DNA of 64,000 nt from Dipteris shenzhenensis (lineage: Eukaryota; Polypodiophyta; Polypodiopsida; Gleicheniales): the NCBI GenBank assembly GCA_047967505.1, contig CM106539.1; one strand, written 5' to 3'. The position numbers and the translations under genes were made by a program. Below the pieces are notes generated by a model. That model saw nothing but the letters and a program-made list of their open reading frames with translations, did no database searches and was not told where the DNA came from. Positions 45,447 through 56,782 of the stretch are shown here, piece after piece (the first letter of the stretch is position 1; the number at the start of each line of letters is the position of its first letter).

Positions 45447-45756
45447 GGATGGGTTGAAGTAGAATCATTGTATGCAATTAGACGCAATTAGACACTGCCA
45501 ATATTGAAAGAAATCAATTGGTAAGACCTTTGCAACAAATGACAAATCAAAGCATGAATGCACACATCGCTATCATAAGCATGCCAAAAGCACAAGTGTA
45601 TGAGATGACCATAGCATAGAGCATGGCATCCACACAGAAAGCATTAAGGCACATGGAAGAACAAAGCATCATGCATCAAACTACGTCAAGCGAAGAAGCA
45701 AATGCCATCGACATGAAGCATTGAAAAGTAAAATCCTTTCCACCTACAGCCCATAT

Positions 45757-46245
45757 GTTTGTAATCAAACCTGACCACCTGAGAGTAGCTATGAAAGCAC
45801 CCAGGGGAGGTATTGACATGTAAAAACCACACTTGACCACCTTAAGTAGCAATGCATGCACTAAGGGGAGGTGATGGATTTGTAACTCACATCTGACCAC
45901 CTTGCAGTAGCCAAAGGATTATGGCACCAAGGGGAGGTGTTGAGAGATATGGTGCCATGAGCACATATAGAGCAAAGGTATGAGCAAAGGGAAAGCTACC
46001 ACATGGCATGGAGGAGATATCCCACATGTGAGCAAGCAAATGGATGTAAGTACCCTCACCTATAAAAGGGAGGTTCATTTGAAGTAATATCAATTAAGCA
46101 CTTTTTGCACTATCTCAAGATTCTCTTTATGAGTCCAAGCTAATCTATCTTGGAACCTAATTGACTTGAGGTACATGTCATGAGCACTCTCTTCATCATG
46201 TTTGCACTTAGGCTGCATCCTCCTTAGATTAGTGTTGTATTAGGA
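45757..46245 (+). repeat. Triplicated PPT-like repeat and LTR-like unit inside the nested element
   Basis: Three imperfect units of about 62 bases (starting near 45757, 45816 and 45881) each hold CTGACCACCT and a purine run AGGGGAGGT. The last leads into TGTTGAGAGATATGG (about 45938), a typical plus-strand LTR start, followed by a TATA-like CCTATAAAAGGG at 46048. This looks like a polypurine tract and solo LTR or U3-R piece of a different, oppositely oriented element captured inside the nested one. Confidence 0.5.
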
Positions 46246-46252
46246 TGTTTTC

Positions 46253-46807
46253 TCAGTGACTAGGAGAGCTCGATCCCCAAATTTGACACTCATCAATGTT
46301 GGCAAGCTGTTTCATGAGGTCCTTGACCTTTGTCAAATATGCATCCATTGACTCACCTTCATTCATATTCACTTCCTGTAATTGCCTTCTCAAATATGCA
46401 ACACGAGCTTCATTGCGTATCTGATAGAGAGAAGCCAATTTATCCCAAGCATCCTTTACTGTCCTGCAAGACCGGATGTGTGGAATAATGATTCTCTTGC
46501 ATGATAAAGCAATGCATGAATGTGCATTTGCATCTCTTGCATCCCATCTTGACTGTTCTTGAGTTGGAAGAGCAGCAGGAGGAGTGCTAGAGGAAGAGGC
46601 ATCAGGAGTACCCCCTGTAGAAGAACCAGCAGTAGAAACAACCACTGTAGCATTGGCTGGCCTCAGATCAGCCCCAGAAACAATATTCCACAAATGCTTT
46701 GCAACAAGAATATGTTTCATGAGATAAGACCGCATCGGATAGTTGGTGCCATCCAACTTATCATCTTCACGAAGAACTCCAAATAAATCTTGATTGTTCC
46801 TAGCCAT
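46253..46807 (-). pseudogene. Copia gag of the nested element
   Basis: From the ATG at 46807 the frame stays open for about 185 codons: ARNNQDLFGVLREDDKLDG, KHLWNIVSGADLRP, then RWDARDANAHSCIALSCKR and EVNMNEGESMDAYLTKVKDL. This is the UBN2-type gag of Ty1/copia. It ends at 46253 where foreign sequence begins; zinc knuckle, protease, integrase and RT are all missing. The element must have moved with enzymes from another copy. Confidence 0.85.
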
Positions 46808-47040
46808 AGCAACTGTGATACCCTGAAAAAGACCTGAAAACCCAAAAGCCTCAAGGCTATCACTGCAAAAAGCTAGCTGTCCCAAAAATGACAGCAAATA
46901 TCATCTTCACGAAGAACTCCAAATAAATCTTGATTGTTCCCAGCCATAGCAACTGTGATACCCTGAAAAAGACCTAAAAACCCAAAAGCCTCAAGGCTAT
47001 CACTGCAAAAAGCTAGCTGTCCCAAAAATGACAGCAAATA
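46761..47040 (-). repeat. 140-bp tandem duplication over the gag start
   Basis: 46761-46900 and 46901-47040 are nearly identical and each carries the gag ATG and its first 15 codons. The copy at 46901 is thus an upstream, out-of-phase duplicate start (140 is not a multiple of 3). Confidence 0.9.
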
Positions 47041-48048
47041 TCTGCAAATTTCTGACCCAAATCAAAGGGCAAATGCAAATCTGACCCAAATGTGACTGTG
47101 ACAGGCAATGTTCACTGCAAAAACAGCAAATTTGGCAAAAGCCCCAAATTTATTGAGGTCAAATAGGCCAAAAAGAGGGCAAATGTAGAAAAGCCCCAAA
47201 TTTTGCTGAAATTTTGCAAATGTGACCCAATGTATGATAATCTGACCCAATGTCCTGCAAATGTAACTTAATGTCGTGCAATCTGACCCAATGTACTGCA
47301 ATCTAAACAAGAAATTGCAGACTAAATCGCAAAACTCCAATATTCTTGCAAGAAATTGCAATTAAAGGAGATGAAAGGAAATGAAAGCCCCAAATTTGCC
47401 AATGTCATGCAAAAGCCCCAAAACTGCAAATGTTTGTAGATGACTGCAGTGAGACCAAGAACCTGATTCAAGCCAATGCCAAAATAGGTACGGAACCTGT
47501 AGTGAAACTGTACGGAATATCCAGATCAAGTACAAGCTGTACAATCAGCTGTTCTACATGTACATGTGTACGCGAAGCTAGTACAAGCTGCTGACGACTG
47601 ATCTGTAGGTATACATGTACGGAAGATCGTACGAAAATAGGTACCGTGTACGGTGCAAGTACCTTGTACAGAGTTCCTACGCATGTACAACTATACGGTG
47701 AAAGTACCTTGTACGGAGTTCCTACACAGGTACAACTGTATGGTGTAGGTACCTTGTACGGCGAATCTACTGAAGGTACGACGATGCAGGTACGAACGTG
47801 CAGTACGGCAAAGCGACGCGTAGGTACGGCGATGTGTAGTACAGACGCAGATACTAGACCTTCCGTACGACTGTACGGAAGGGAATGCAGTTACACCTTT
47901 GGTTTGGGAAGCTGGATGCCTGGATCTTGGACAACCGCTGAAGAGCCTCGAACAGGCTGGGAATGTGTCGACCTACAGGGCAAAATACTCCCAATGAGCA
48001 ATGGAGGACTCGGGGGCTGAGGAGAGCTGGAAGACTAGAGTAATACCT
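47041..48048 (-). other. 5' leader of the nested element with GTACGG motifs
   Basis: On the minus strand this follows the primer site. 47480-47890 holds many GTACGG/CCGTAC cores and repeated GTACCTTGTACGG strings; 47040-47440 holds repeated AAATTTGGGGC-like strings. The layout matches the leader at 470-1523. Confidence 0.7.
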
Positions 48049-48060
48049 GCTCTGATACCA
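48049..48060 (-). other. Primer-binding site of the nested element
   Basis: GCTCTGATACCA is the reverse complement of TGGTATCAGAGC and lies one base from the 5' LTR. Confidence 0.9.
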
Positions 48061-48061
48061 C

Positions 48062-48326
48062 TGAAGGTACGAAACGAAGAGAGAGAGAGAGTGCAGGTAC
48101 AAGACGAGTCGATAGAGCAGTCACGTCAAAACTTAGATAAGATGAAAATACACAAGTACAAAATACTTGTACCTAGACCTAGGACTAAGTGTCCTAGGTG
48201 TCACATAGGACTAAGTGTCCTATGTGGCCTAGAAGGCACTAACACTATAAGTGCCTACACTTATGCCTACAAGGCACATACCATGGCCTATAGGGCATTA
48301 CTAGAACCACCAGAAGATGGCCTACA
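48062..48326 (-). repeat. 5' LTR (265 bp) of the nested element
   Basis: Same length as the left LTR and about 2% different by eye, which indicates a fairly recent insertion. GATTT follows at 48327-48331. Confidence 0.9.
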
Positions 48327-48331
48327 GATTT

Positions 48332-49885
48332 GGTGCATTTGGATGTATGTGATCCCATGCCTACACGGTCATTAGGTGGGGCTGAATACTATGTGACATT
48401 CATTGATGATGCAACTAGGAAAGTATGGGCTTGTCTTATGCTATAGCTCGGAAGAGCGATGTGTTCCAGGTATTTCAGAAATGGCTGCCTTTGGTTGAAA
48501 ATCAGCCAGGAAGAACGCTTAAATGCCTACATACTGACAATGGTGGATAGTATCTCTCTCATGACTTTCAGCATTTATGCGATACATGTGGGATTAAGAG
48601 GGAGCTCAAGTCCCCTTATACTCTAGAATGAAATCCGGTTGTAGAACAGATGAACCGCACCATTCAGGAAAGTTTGCAATGTATGCTTTCCAATGCAAGT
48701 CTTTCTGGTGGTTTTTGGGTTGAGGCAATGAAGACTACAATGCATGTGATCAATAGATCACCTAGTAAGAGTTTGGACGGTGGTATTCCTGAAGAGGCAT
48801 GGATTGGAAAGAAGCCCTCTTACTCTCATTTGCGTATATTTGGGTGTGAGGCATATGCACATGTGCCAAAAGAGCTTCGGAAGAAGCTAGATCCTAAGTC
48901 TAGGAAATGCATCTTTCTGAGTTATGGTGAAAGTCAAGAGATGGGCTATCGTCTCTAGGATCCAGAAGCAAAGAAGATCATACCAGGCCATGATGTGGTC
49001 TTTCAATGAGAAGAAGATGCATAAGACACCCATGAGAGATGTGGAAATGAGGAGAATCACTTTCCAGAAGTGAATCGACCCGCGTATGTTGATAGACGGC
49101 AAGCTGTCCATGCATCAAATGTGTAGGAAATGATGCTCCCACTTACGCCCACAAGTACACAATCGAGGGCAGATGATGGATCATCTATTGGTGGAAATGA
49201 TGAGCCAAATGTGGCTGATATGCAGGCGGGAAAGCAAGCTGAAATGCCCTTGCTATGGGAGTTGTTAGCCGATATATGGCTAATTCAGAAAAGAGGCATT
49301 GGGAGGCAGTTAAGTGCATCATTAGGTGCATAAAGGGTACCAAGGAGATATGTATCTGCTTTGAAAGAGGAGAGATGTGTGCACTTGGGTACACAGATTC
49401 AGACTATGCAATGCATGTGGATAGTTGGAGATCCACTTCTGGTTATGTCTTCACCTTTGCAGGTGGTGCAATGTCATGGATGTCTCACAGAAGTGCATCG
49501 CTTTGTCTATCACAGAGGCCGAGTATTGTTGCAGCCACAGGTTGTAGCCACAGAGGAATACAAGGAGGCTATATGGCTTGATCAGCTAGTGGAAGATTTG
49601 GGGATTCATACAGGTGTACCGACATTGCATAGTGATTCCATGAGTGCTATTCAGCTAGAGGGAGATTTGGGGATTCATACAGGTGTACCGACATTGCATA
49701 GTGATTCCATGAGTGCTATTCAACTAGCACGGAATCCAGTTTTTCATGCAAAGACTAAACACATTGAGGTCAGGTACCATTTCATCAAGGAGGTACTTGA
49801 GGACTAGCGCATAGAGCTTGTCAAGGTTCATACAAATGATAACCCTGCAGATATGCTGACGAAGAGTCTACCTAGTTAGCGATTT
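48332..49885 (+). pseudogene. Host copia element: integrase, then RNase H, without RT
   Basis: The integrase core follows the insertion: AEYYVTFIDDATRKVW, then LHTDNGG, and VVEQMNRTIQESLQ with the third catalytic residue, then RKCIFLSYGESQEMGYRL. After about 49245 the frame jumps to the end of RT/RNase H (SRYMANSEKRHWEAVK, YTDSDYAMHVDSWRSTSGYV, KTKHIEVRYHFIKEVLED, then PADMLTKSLP). The whole RT is missing, so about 1 kb was deleted. Stops and frameshifts add to the decay. A 69-base in-frame tandem duplication lies at 49594-49731. Confidence 0.85.
49594..49731 (+). repeat. 69-bp in-frame tandem duplication in RNase H
   Basis: The 23-codon block DLGIHTGVPTLHSDSMSAIQ plus three residues is present twice in a row, spacing 69 bases, covering the catalytic HSDSMSAIQL region. 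Confidence 0.9.
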
Positions 49886-49983
49886 AATTAGAGTCCACTA
49901 AGAACTATCGTTCTATGAATAAGAATAGTAGCTGCTCAGCTTGCTTGAATTGAAGAAGGCCAACTGACTACAAAGATAAGGAC

Positions 49984-50300
49984 CCTGAAGGGAGGAACCA
50001 ACCCCTTCAGGAAAGGAGCAAGAAGGGCCGAGCCTACAAACTAGGGAGTTGAAAGCAAGGAAAGAGGAAGTGACATGAAGGGAGGTGGGCTTGTGAAGAG
50101 AGGAACCAGCCCCCTTTAGGAAAGGAGCAAGGAGGACCAAGCCTACAATCCGAGAGCTCAAAAAGGTGACCTACACAAAGCAATGTGGAACCATCCCCTG
50201 AAGGGAGGAACCAACCCCCTTCAGGAAAGGAGCCAAGATGGCCGAGCCTACAAATCAGGGAGCTAAAAAAGGCAATCTGCTCAAAGCAATGCGGAACTAA
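49984..50300. repeat. Three hairpin-bearing repeats after the host copia element
   Basis: Three units of 100-110 bases each start near CTGAAGGGAGGAACCAACCC. In units 1 and 3, CTGAAGGG and CCCTTCAG can pair (49985-50010; 50198-50224). Each unit continues AGGAAAGGAGC and ends GCCTACAA-like. They sit between RNase H and the expected 3' LTR. Confidence 0.85.
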
Positions 50301-53300
50301 GGAAAGGAGTTGTCTGTGTGTAGGGTCGTTAGTTGTCTATCTATGTATGTTTTGAAAAATATGCATGCATGCAATGATAAGAAGAGATAGACACAGAAAA
50401 GGTGAGAATCCTTTATTGCAATATCTCAGATACAACCACACTTCATCCACTAACAGATGCTCATCCCTACAGGGCTTGTTGCATCTGTGTACAACTGAAA
50501 TCACTATCACAAGAAGAAACGAGAGCTCCTATCACTATGATCTCTCTTACACTCACACAGTGAGTTCTGCTCTAAAAAGAAACGATATAAAGACGTATCC
50601 TAGTCTGCATGCAGTGGTGAAGAGTCATGAACTCATGCCAGCATAGCCAGCCAGTAGCTAGAAGAGGTGCAGCCTGTTGGTCGCCCTTGGAGATCCGTGG
50701 AGGTCGACTCCCATGAGAGCTGAAGGGCTCACGACCCTTCCATGCGTGCATGAACCTCAAGGAAGGTGACCGCCACCTTGTATAGAACCACGTAGAAGGT
50801 CCTCTAGTACTGCGTCACATGGCACGCTCCGTCCATCCCTTCACAACCTTAGCAAGGTCCTCTACTCCTTAGAGGTTTATTATTCAAGAAAGCCAACAGT
50901 ATGCTATGAAAAGGCCTGTAGGCATGATCAGATTTTGTCGTCAATCTTAGCTGGAAGTTGTCCCTTCCATGCATGAATTGATGTTTGTATATTTCCAAAG
51001 CGTACCGTGTCATGTCTCTCTAACTTTTTGGGTTTATTATTGTCGTGTCATTTTATGCGCATGTGATAATGAAGATGCAAGTTTTGATTCTCTTCACATA
51101 CCATGGTCACACCGTGGTTAACCTAAGCTACACCTTGTTGACATCTTAGTCAATGGAGCAACACGTCAAGGGTGGTCACACCTGGGCCACACCTTGTTCA
51201 CATCTTGGTCACTCGAGCAACACGTCAAGGATGATTGGACCTTGGTCACACTCTAGTCACATGAATGGCATGACTGGAGCGCTGCATGAGTTGTTACGGG
51301 ACTAGAGCAGTGCATGACTAGGACATGACTGGAGCAGAATGGGAGTCGATAGCGAGCATTATTGCTTAGTACGTATGGGCAACTAGGTGCAAGCACCATA
51401 GAGCAGCAAACCACATCAGCCTTGGAGACAATGGGCAGCATTTCGCTAGATATCATTCATTCTCTTGGAGGTAGATGGGATAGACTCCAGGGAGATTCGG
51501 ATCGCGCTAGGCATAGGAGGGGGGCTTTCATCAATATATGGAAACAGGGCCCTTTCCTTCACAAATGGTTGTATAATATGGCATTATAAACCATAGGAGT
51601 GGCTATTCGTTCACCCCCAAGAGCGGCCTGCCAAGGGGATATCCTTGTGTTTTTTATATTGTACCCTTCATTGGGGAGTTGTATTTTCCTCGGTGTCCCT
51701 ATCACTAAGGAGTTTATTATGCTCTTTTCTCTAGATTTTTTTTTATTTGTTTGTTCACTTATGAAGGAAAACTATTCTTGCATAGTGTCCTTGTTGAGTT
51801 ATTCTTGCATAGTGTCCTTATTGTAAACACTGCTAATGCACAAGATCTATCAACAATAAACATGGATTTAGAGATAGAACCATCACCTGCCAAACAATGG
51901 AGCGACATTGATGGCCTGTAGCCATTATGTATTTTGTGTATATGAAGTCCCAACTGTGCACCAACATTCTTCGTTGTTAGCTTATAAGAAGCTAAAACAT
52001 AAGGGGAATCTTTTTTCAAATCAAAATAATCCTTCCCAATAGGAGTACACAGTATATTTGAATATAACATTTCTTGAATATCTTCACATTCAAAGGAGAT
52101 ATATTAGGGAGATTGACATATAAAAGTCAAGCTAAACATTCCTTTGTAATATCCATTGTCAAATTAATTATTATAATCCTTTGCATAAACAATTTTTAAA
52201 TTGAAAACAAAGCTATTCCATGTAGAGCACAGGTTCAGAATGGTATGCTCAAGTTCATGATAGAGTACTTAGTGTAGGCATAACTTTTGAAGTCAAGCGT
52301 CCACGTTCTCATACCCAAGGCCCTTGATCCCATAAGCTCACCATGCACATTAATTCTTTTGACTTACATTAACTCTCGACATGCTACAAAATACTACAAG
52401 ATGCATCTCAGGAAACCACAAGATCATGAAGAAGCTTATAGAATATCAAAATATGAAAGAGCTAGTTAGCCAAAATCTTCTCATGTTGTAAAATTTTTGG
52501 CATTCTGCATTCTCACATGATTGCCTAGTAGTTCCTAAATTTAATCAACTACTTAGATTTGCAATAAGTAATCGGTCATTATATTTCCTACGTCTATCAT
52601 CAATACATTGGTGCGATCCCCCATGATATTGATGGGGATATCTATCTATCGAGCTTCATCTTATATTTGAACAAGCTCCACTTCCTAAGTAGACAATCCA
52701 TAAATGACTATGGTCGATAATACATCTTCTTCCCCATCTCCCTTTGACATGAACAAAAATTGCTTCTATTAAGTTGAATAAAACTCTCCTTAGGATACAA
52801 AGGTGTGTTGACCAAAACAACCTATCAAGGTAACCTTCTTAAAAAGGGCAACAAAGATGGAAAGTAGCAACCTCGATCTAGAGGCTAGAAGCCAAGTAGG
52901 AGGCAAATGTTGCTAAGATAACGCATCTAGTGCCAAAACCAAACCTTAAATGATGGCTTGCAAGTAGAATTAGATATATTGTCTCAAACTAACCCTAGTT
53001 AGTCTATACCTAGCATATTCACCTATGCATAATGGATATTAACCATGGTAAATCACCCTTATGGCCAAGTGGAGGTCGAGGGAGGTTTAATAAAGCCTCG
53101 CTAAATATTGTTGTATGGGTTGTGGCTACATAAATGGCTTAGCTCTTATTATTTGACTATCAATCATTGTGGATCCTAGACTCCTCAAGGTCACCCATGG
53201 AGCATGGCAATAGCAGCACAGCTCCCCCTATTACAAGACAAGCGTTAAGGAGGAGGCTAGCTATAAGAAGTCAAGGGGAATGGGGGCCACAAATTTAAGC

Positions 53301-53987
53301 AAGGAACAGCCACTCTTGTGCTTAATGATTGCCAAGTGGCTCCATATTGCTCCTGCAGCCCATACATCTCCTAGAACTTAGATTGGGATTATCTTGGAGC
53401 TCTTTATAGTGCACACAGTCTCTTTTGGACTCGTTTGCTACCACCAGTCACCAGCCATATCTCACCAATTCCTATTCATGTGTCAGTCTCTTCATTAGAT
53501 CTCAAGCAAACATCCTTCGTTTGAGACTCCCCCTCTGACGAGTTGATGGTGTTCCTTTGTTATGCAATATTTCCATGCAGAATGTTTCACATACACATTG
53601 GGTAACTATGAGCAGCAGACAACATACACCGAGTGCTATTCTACCTCTATCTCTTGTGCAATTTACTTCCATGGTTCATTATCTAGTACACTTGTGTTGA
53701 TTGAGATTGCAGAGAGTGTGAGAATTCTTTAAGCTTATTCTACGAGCAAAAGATGGAGGCTGGTTGTGGCGCATAGGCAAGTATGGATGCGAGAGTAGAG
53801 CTGGGAAGAAGCGCAAACCAAGGAGATGTCGATTGATTGCGCGGCTAAACTATGTCATTGTATTGGAATGCTCGACAGAGTACCCAACTTTACATACTTC
53901 TTAAACTCAATAAATTATGAAAACATAGAGTAACCAACTTTTATAAAAGGATGCACTTTATATGTATAAAACTTAAAAGCTTTACTT
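50301..53987. other. Long stretch without recognisable gene
   Basis: Possible LTR start TGTCTGTGTG at about 50310. 51110-51260 holds an array of GGTCACACC and CACATCTTGGTCAC strings that recurs at 62100-62230. Two copies of TATTCTTGCATAGTGTCC lie at 51774 and 51800. No coding domain was identified. Confidence 0.4.
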
Positions 53988-54113
53988 TGTAGGAACAAGA
54001 ATGGAGATAGATTGTGAGCACAAGGGAACAAGAAGTAAACACAAGTGAACTCCAACTGAAATAGTGAAGTAATCCCCGATTTGTCATATCAAATGTCTAA
54101 CATAAGATGGACT

Positions 54114-54548
54114 TCACTCTGCAATTTTCTGCAAATTACTGCTAGTGAGTATAATGTCATCCACATATAGCACAAGAATGACCAAATCTGTGTTTTCTTG
54201 CAGAACATAGAGATTGGGCTCCGTATGTGTATTCACAAAGCCCTGGGACAGCAAAAACTTATGTATCTTATGATACCATGCACGAGGTGCTTGCTTGAGC
54301 CCAAATAATGCCTTTTCCAGCTTGCATACCTTGTGCTCTTGTCCCTCCACCACAAAACCTTGGGGCTGCTGCACATAGACCTCTTTGCGATCCCCATTCA
54401 GAAAGGCATTCTTGACATCCATCTGAAAGACTGACCACCCAGAATTTGCAGCTAACGAAATGACACACTGAATGGACCACAAAGCATAGTTGGGTCCATC
54501 CAACTTATCTGCCTCAGTCATGGTACCAAAATTCTCATTGAGAGACAT
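54114..54548 (-). CDS. In-frame gag-RT fusion frame of the deletion-derived copia
   Basis: From the ATG at 54548 the frame is open for 144 codons. The first 30 residues are a gag start (MSLNENFGTMTEADKLDGPN, then YALW). It passes without a stop into reverse transcriptase (WSVFQMDVKNAFLNG, KALFGLKQAPRAWYHKI) and on to YVDDIILTS with the catalytic aspartates. Protease and integrase have been removed by a deletion that keeps the frame. It ends at a stop just past the YVDD motif. Likely a non-functional remnant, but unusually clean. Confidence 0.75.
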   Translation of the reverse strand: MSLNENFGTMTEADKLDGPNYALWSIQCVISLAANSGWSVFQMDVKNAFLNGDRKEVYVQQPQGFVVEGQEHKVCKLEKALFGLKQAPRAWYHKIHKFLLSQGFVNTHTEPNLYVLQENTDLVILVLYVDDIILTSSNLQKIAE

Positions 54549-55459
54549 GACTACAAGTTCAAGACTAAAGGCAAATGTGCAAATAAAATGCAACTAAAAG
54601 GCAACTAACTACTATGCAAATAAAATGCAACTGAAAGGCAACTAACTGCTATGCAATCACTGCAATGGCATACACTGACAGTGACTGCTCTGAAATAGCA
54701 GAGAATTTGCCCCAAAAATATCTGCCTAAACCACAATCCCTTCCGAGATACAAAATGCAATCAAGAAATATATTTCTGCCCCAAAAATAGTCCTCAAAAC
54801 ATAGCCAAACACTAGCTCACAATGCAATGAACTTCTGCACCAAAATAGACCTGAATCTCAGCCAAACAACGGCTCACAATGCAACAGCACTTTCTTGCTC
54901 AACCGGCATCCAAAATGTGCATAACCTTCAGCCAACACTGGCAAGGACCAAGAGCTGGAGCTGGAGAACGAGCTGAAGCCGGAGCTGAAAACACCTTTCT
55001 TGATGGCAAAATGTATAGACAGCAAGTCCGCATGGTATGGAACTGACTGGCACAAATGGAGAGGCAAAGAGGCGGGCAGCAGTCTATACAACAGTATGGA
55101 GTGTACGGGCAGCATTCCGTACAACAGTACAGACTGTATGGACAAGGTCGATGCAGGTCCGGGAGGCTGATGGCGAGCTGCAAGTTGAGCTGCAACCGTA
55201 TGGAACTGTACGGAAACAGTCCGCGTGGTAGTACGGACTGGTACGGCTCTGCACACATAGCTGATGGCAGGCAGTACGGCTGAAATAGGCAGCAACAGGG
55301 AACAGGTACACAAGCAGGCGCAGGAGCTCTCACGAACTGTGGGTGAGCTAAAACGAAGTCACCCAGCAATGGAACCTTCTTCTCCGCGACGAAAGTGCGA
55401 CGGGAGCACACGGGAGAGCAGGAAGGAGGTGGGTTGGATCGACTAGCTCTGATACCACA

Positions 55460-55619
55460 TGTAGGAACAAGAATGGAGATAGACTGTGAACACAAGAGAA
55501 CAAGAAGTGAACACAAGTGAGCTCCAACTGAAATGTTCAACGAAATGAAGTACTAGTACTTGGTATATATAGTCCAAGTACTAACACTCAAAATAGACTA
55601 AGTCCTAGTCTATCCTACA
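55460..55619 (-). repeat. 5' LTR (160 bp) of the deletion-derived copia
   Basis: Bounded by TGTAGGA and TCCTACA inverted termini. A TATATATA core lies at 55563-55571. Very short for a copia LTR. Confidence 0.8.
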
Positions 55620-56469
55620 ACACCATATCATTGTATATTTCTACATACTTTGAAAATCATTAGAATACTTGAACATAAAATTAAGAAGATATAACATTGT
55701 GGCAAACCAATATGATGGACAAAAGTAATCACAATATGTATGAGTAGCCAAAATTGATGATTAAATCTTTTCTCTCTATCCTATAAACAAAATGGTGGTT
55801 CAATGGATAATGACTCTGCTTAAAACATTTACCCAGAATTTGGTTTGGGCTAGCTGAGAAATCCTTATTAATATTATTTTGGGCTTCTAATGTAGCCCAC
55901 CCATCGCTAGATGAAGTAGACCAGCCTTCAGAGTATTTGTCCGCATTCAACAATCGGGAAAACTGGTCTTCTATGTTATCCCGACTGTTACTTATCCATC
56001 CTGTTGTGGGATGGTTTTGCGCTTTATGCGTTAAAGAAGCCTTTAACTCTTCTTGAAGACGGTTCATCTCTCGTATAGTTACTTCAAGTTCTTGAGACTG
56101 AAGTTCCGAGACAGCCTCATCCTCAAGCTCTATTGAAGAATAGTCTAGAGTTGGAGTACGGTTACTCCCTTGTTTTTCCTAGCCGTTAAGGATAATTGCA
56201 AAAATACATACTTGAGGAAAGGACATATAATGCTGATTCGGAATGCTTGCTATTTACAATCCTGGAATCTTTTTTTTTTTTTGGAACTGATTTTAAGAAG
56301 TAAAGTATGTAAAATACGTATTTCCGTGTACTCTATATTTTCATAATTTGTTGAGTTTAAGAAGCAAACTATGTATCTCTTTGATACTTGGTTAAAGTCT
56401 AGTTTATGCAACAGTTGGTTCCCCCCAGGTAATCACAACTTGGCTAAATACCTAGATTGGTGGATTCCC
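55620..56469. other. Stretch without recognisable gene
   Basis: A minus-strand frame of 112 codons (56067-55729) has no family I know. It shows protein-like composition (SRDNIEDQFSRLLNADKYSE) and could be an exon of an unidentified gene, but no neighbours support it. Confidence 0.3.
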
Positions 56470-56767
56470 TGTTGGAATATGAAGCCAAAGTGAGTCAAAA
56501 ATGAGTGTACTAGGTGTCTAGGGGGTGTTTTATGGTGTAGTGAGTCCTAGACATGACACGTGTCATATTGGGAGATATCCCATAGGCATTGTGACTTTCT
56601 AGAGTCTAGTGGCACACTATATAGTGTTGTATCATGTGAGTATTTTGGTTATCATTGCCTAGCACTTGTTCTTTCATTTGCTTTCCATTTTGCCTTTCCA
56701 TTATGCTTTCCATATTTCCATTCCGTTCCTAGTTAGCTTGGCATTCTCCTACCTCCATGTCTCTTCA
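56470..56767 (+). repeat. 5' LTR of the non-autonomous element
   Basis: 298 bases; contains a TATA-like CACTATATAGTG palindrome at about 56613. About a dozen substitutions and one 41-base gap separate it from the 3' LTR. Confidence 0.9.
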
Positions 56768-56769
56768 TA

Positions 56770-56782
56770 TGGTATCAAAGCC
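56770..56782 (+). other. Variant primer-binding site
   Basis: TGGTATCAAAGCC differs from the usual TGGTATCAGAGC by one G-to-A change; 2 bases after the 5' LTR. Confidence 0.8.

Larger units (their letters stand above)
53988..55619 (-). mobile_element. Deletion-derived copia element with 160-bp LTRs
   Basis: The right (5') LTR, 55460-55619, has perfect 7-base ends (TGTAGGA and TCCTACA). The primer site GCTCTGATACCA is at 55446-55457. The leader (54600-55440) again carries GTACGG motifs (55070-55270). The left (3') LTR starts TGTAGGAACAAGAATGG at 53988 but is cut after about 75 bases. Inside is a gag-RT fusion frame. No matching flanking duplication was found, in keeping with the truncation. 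Confidence 0.8.
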
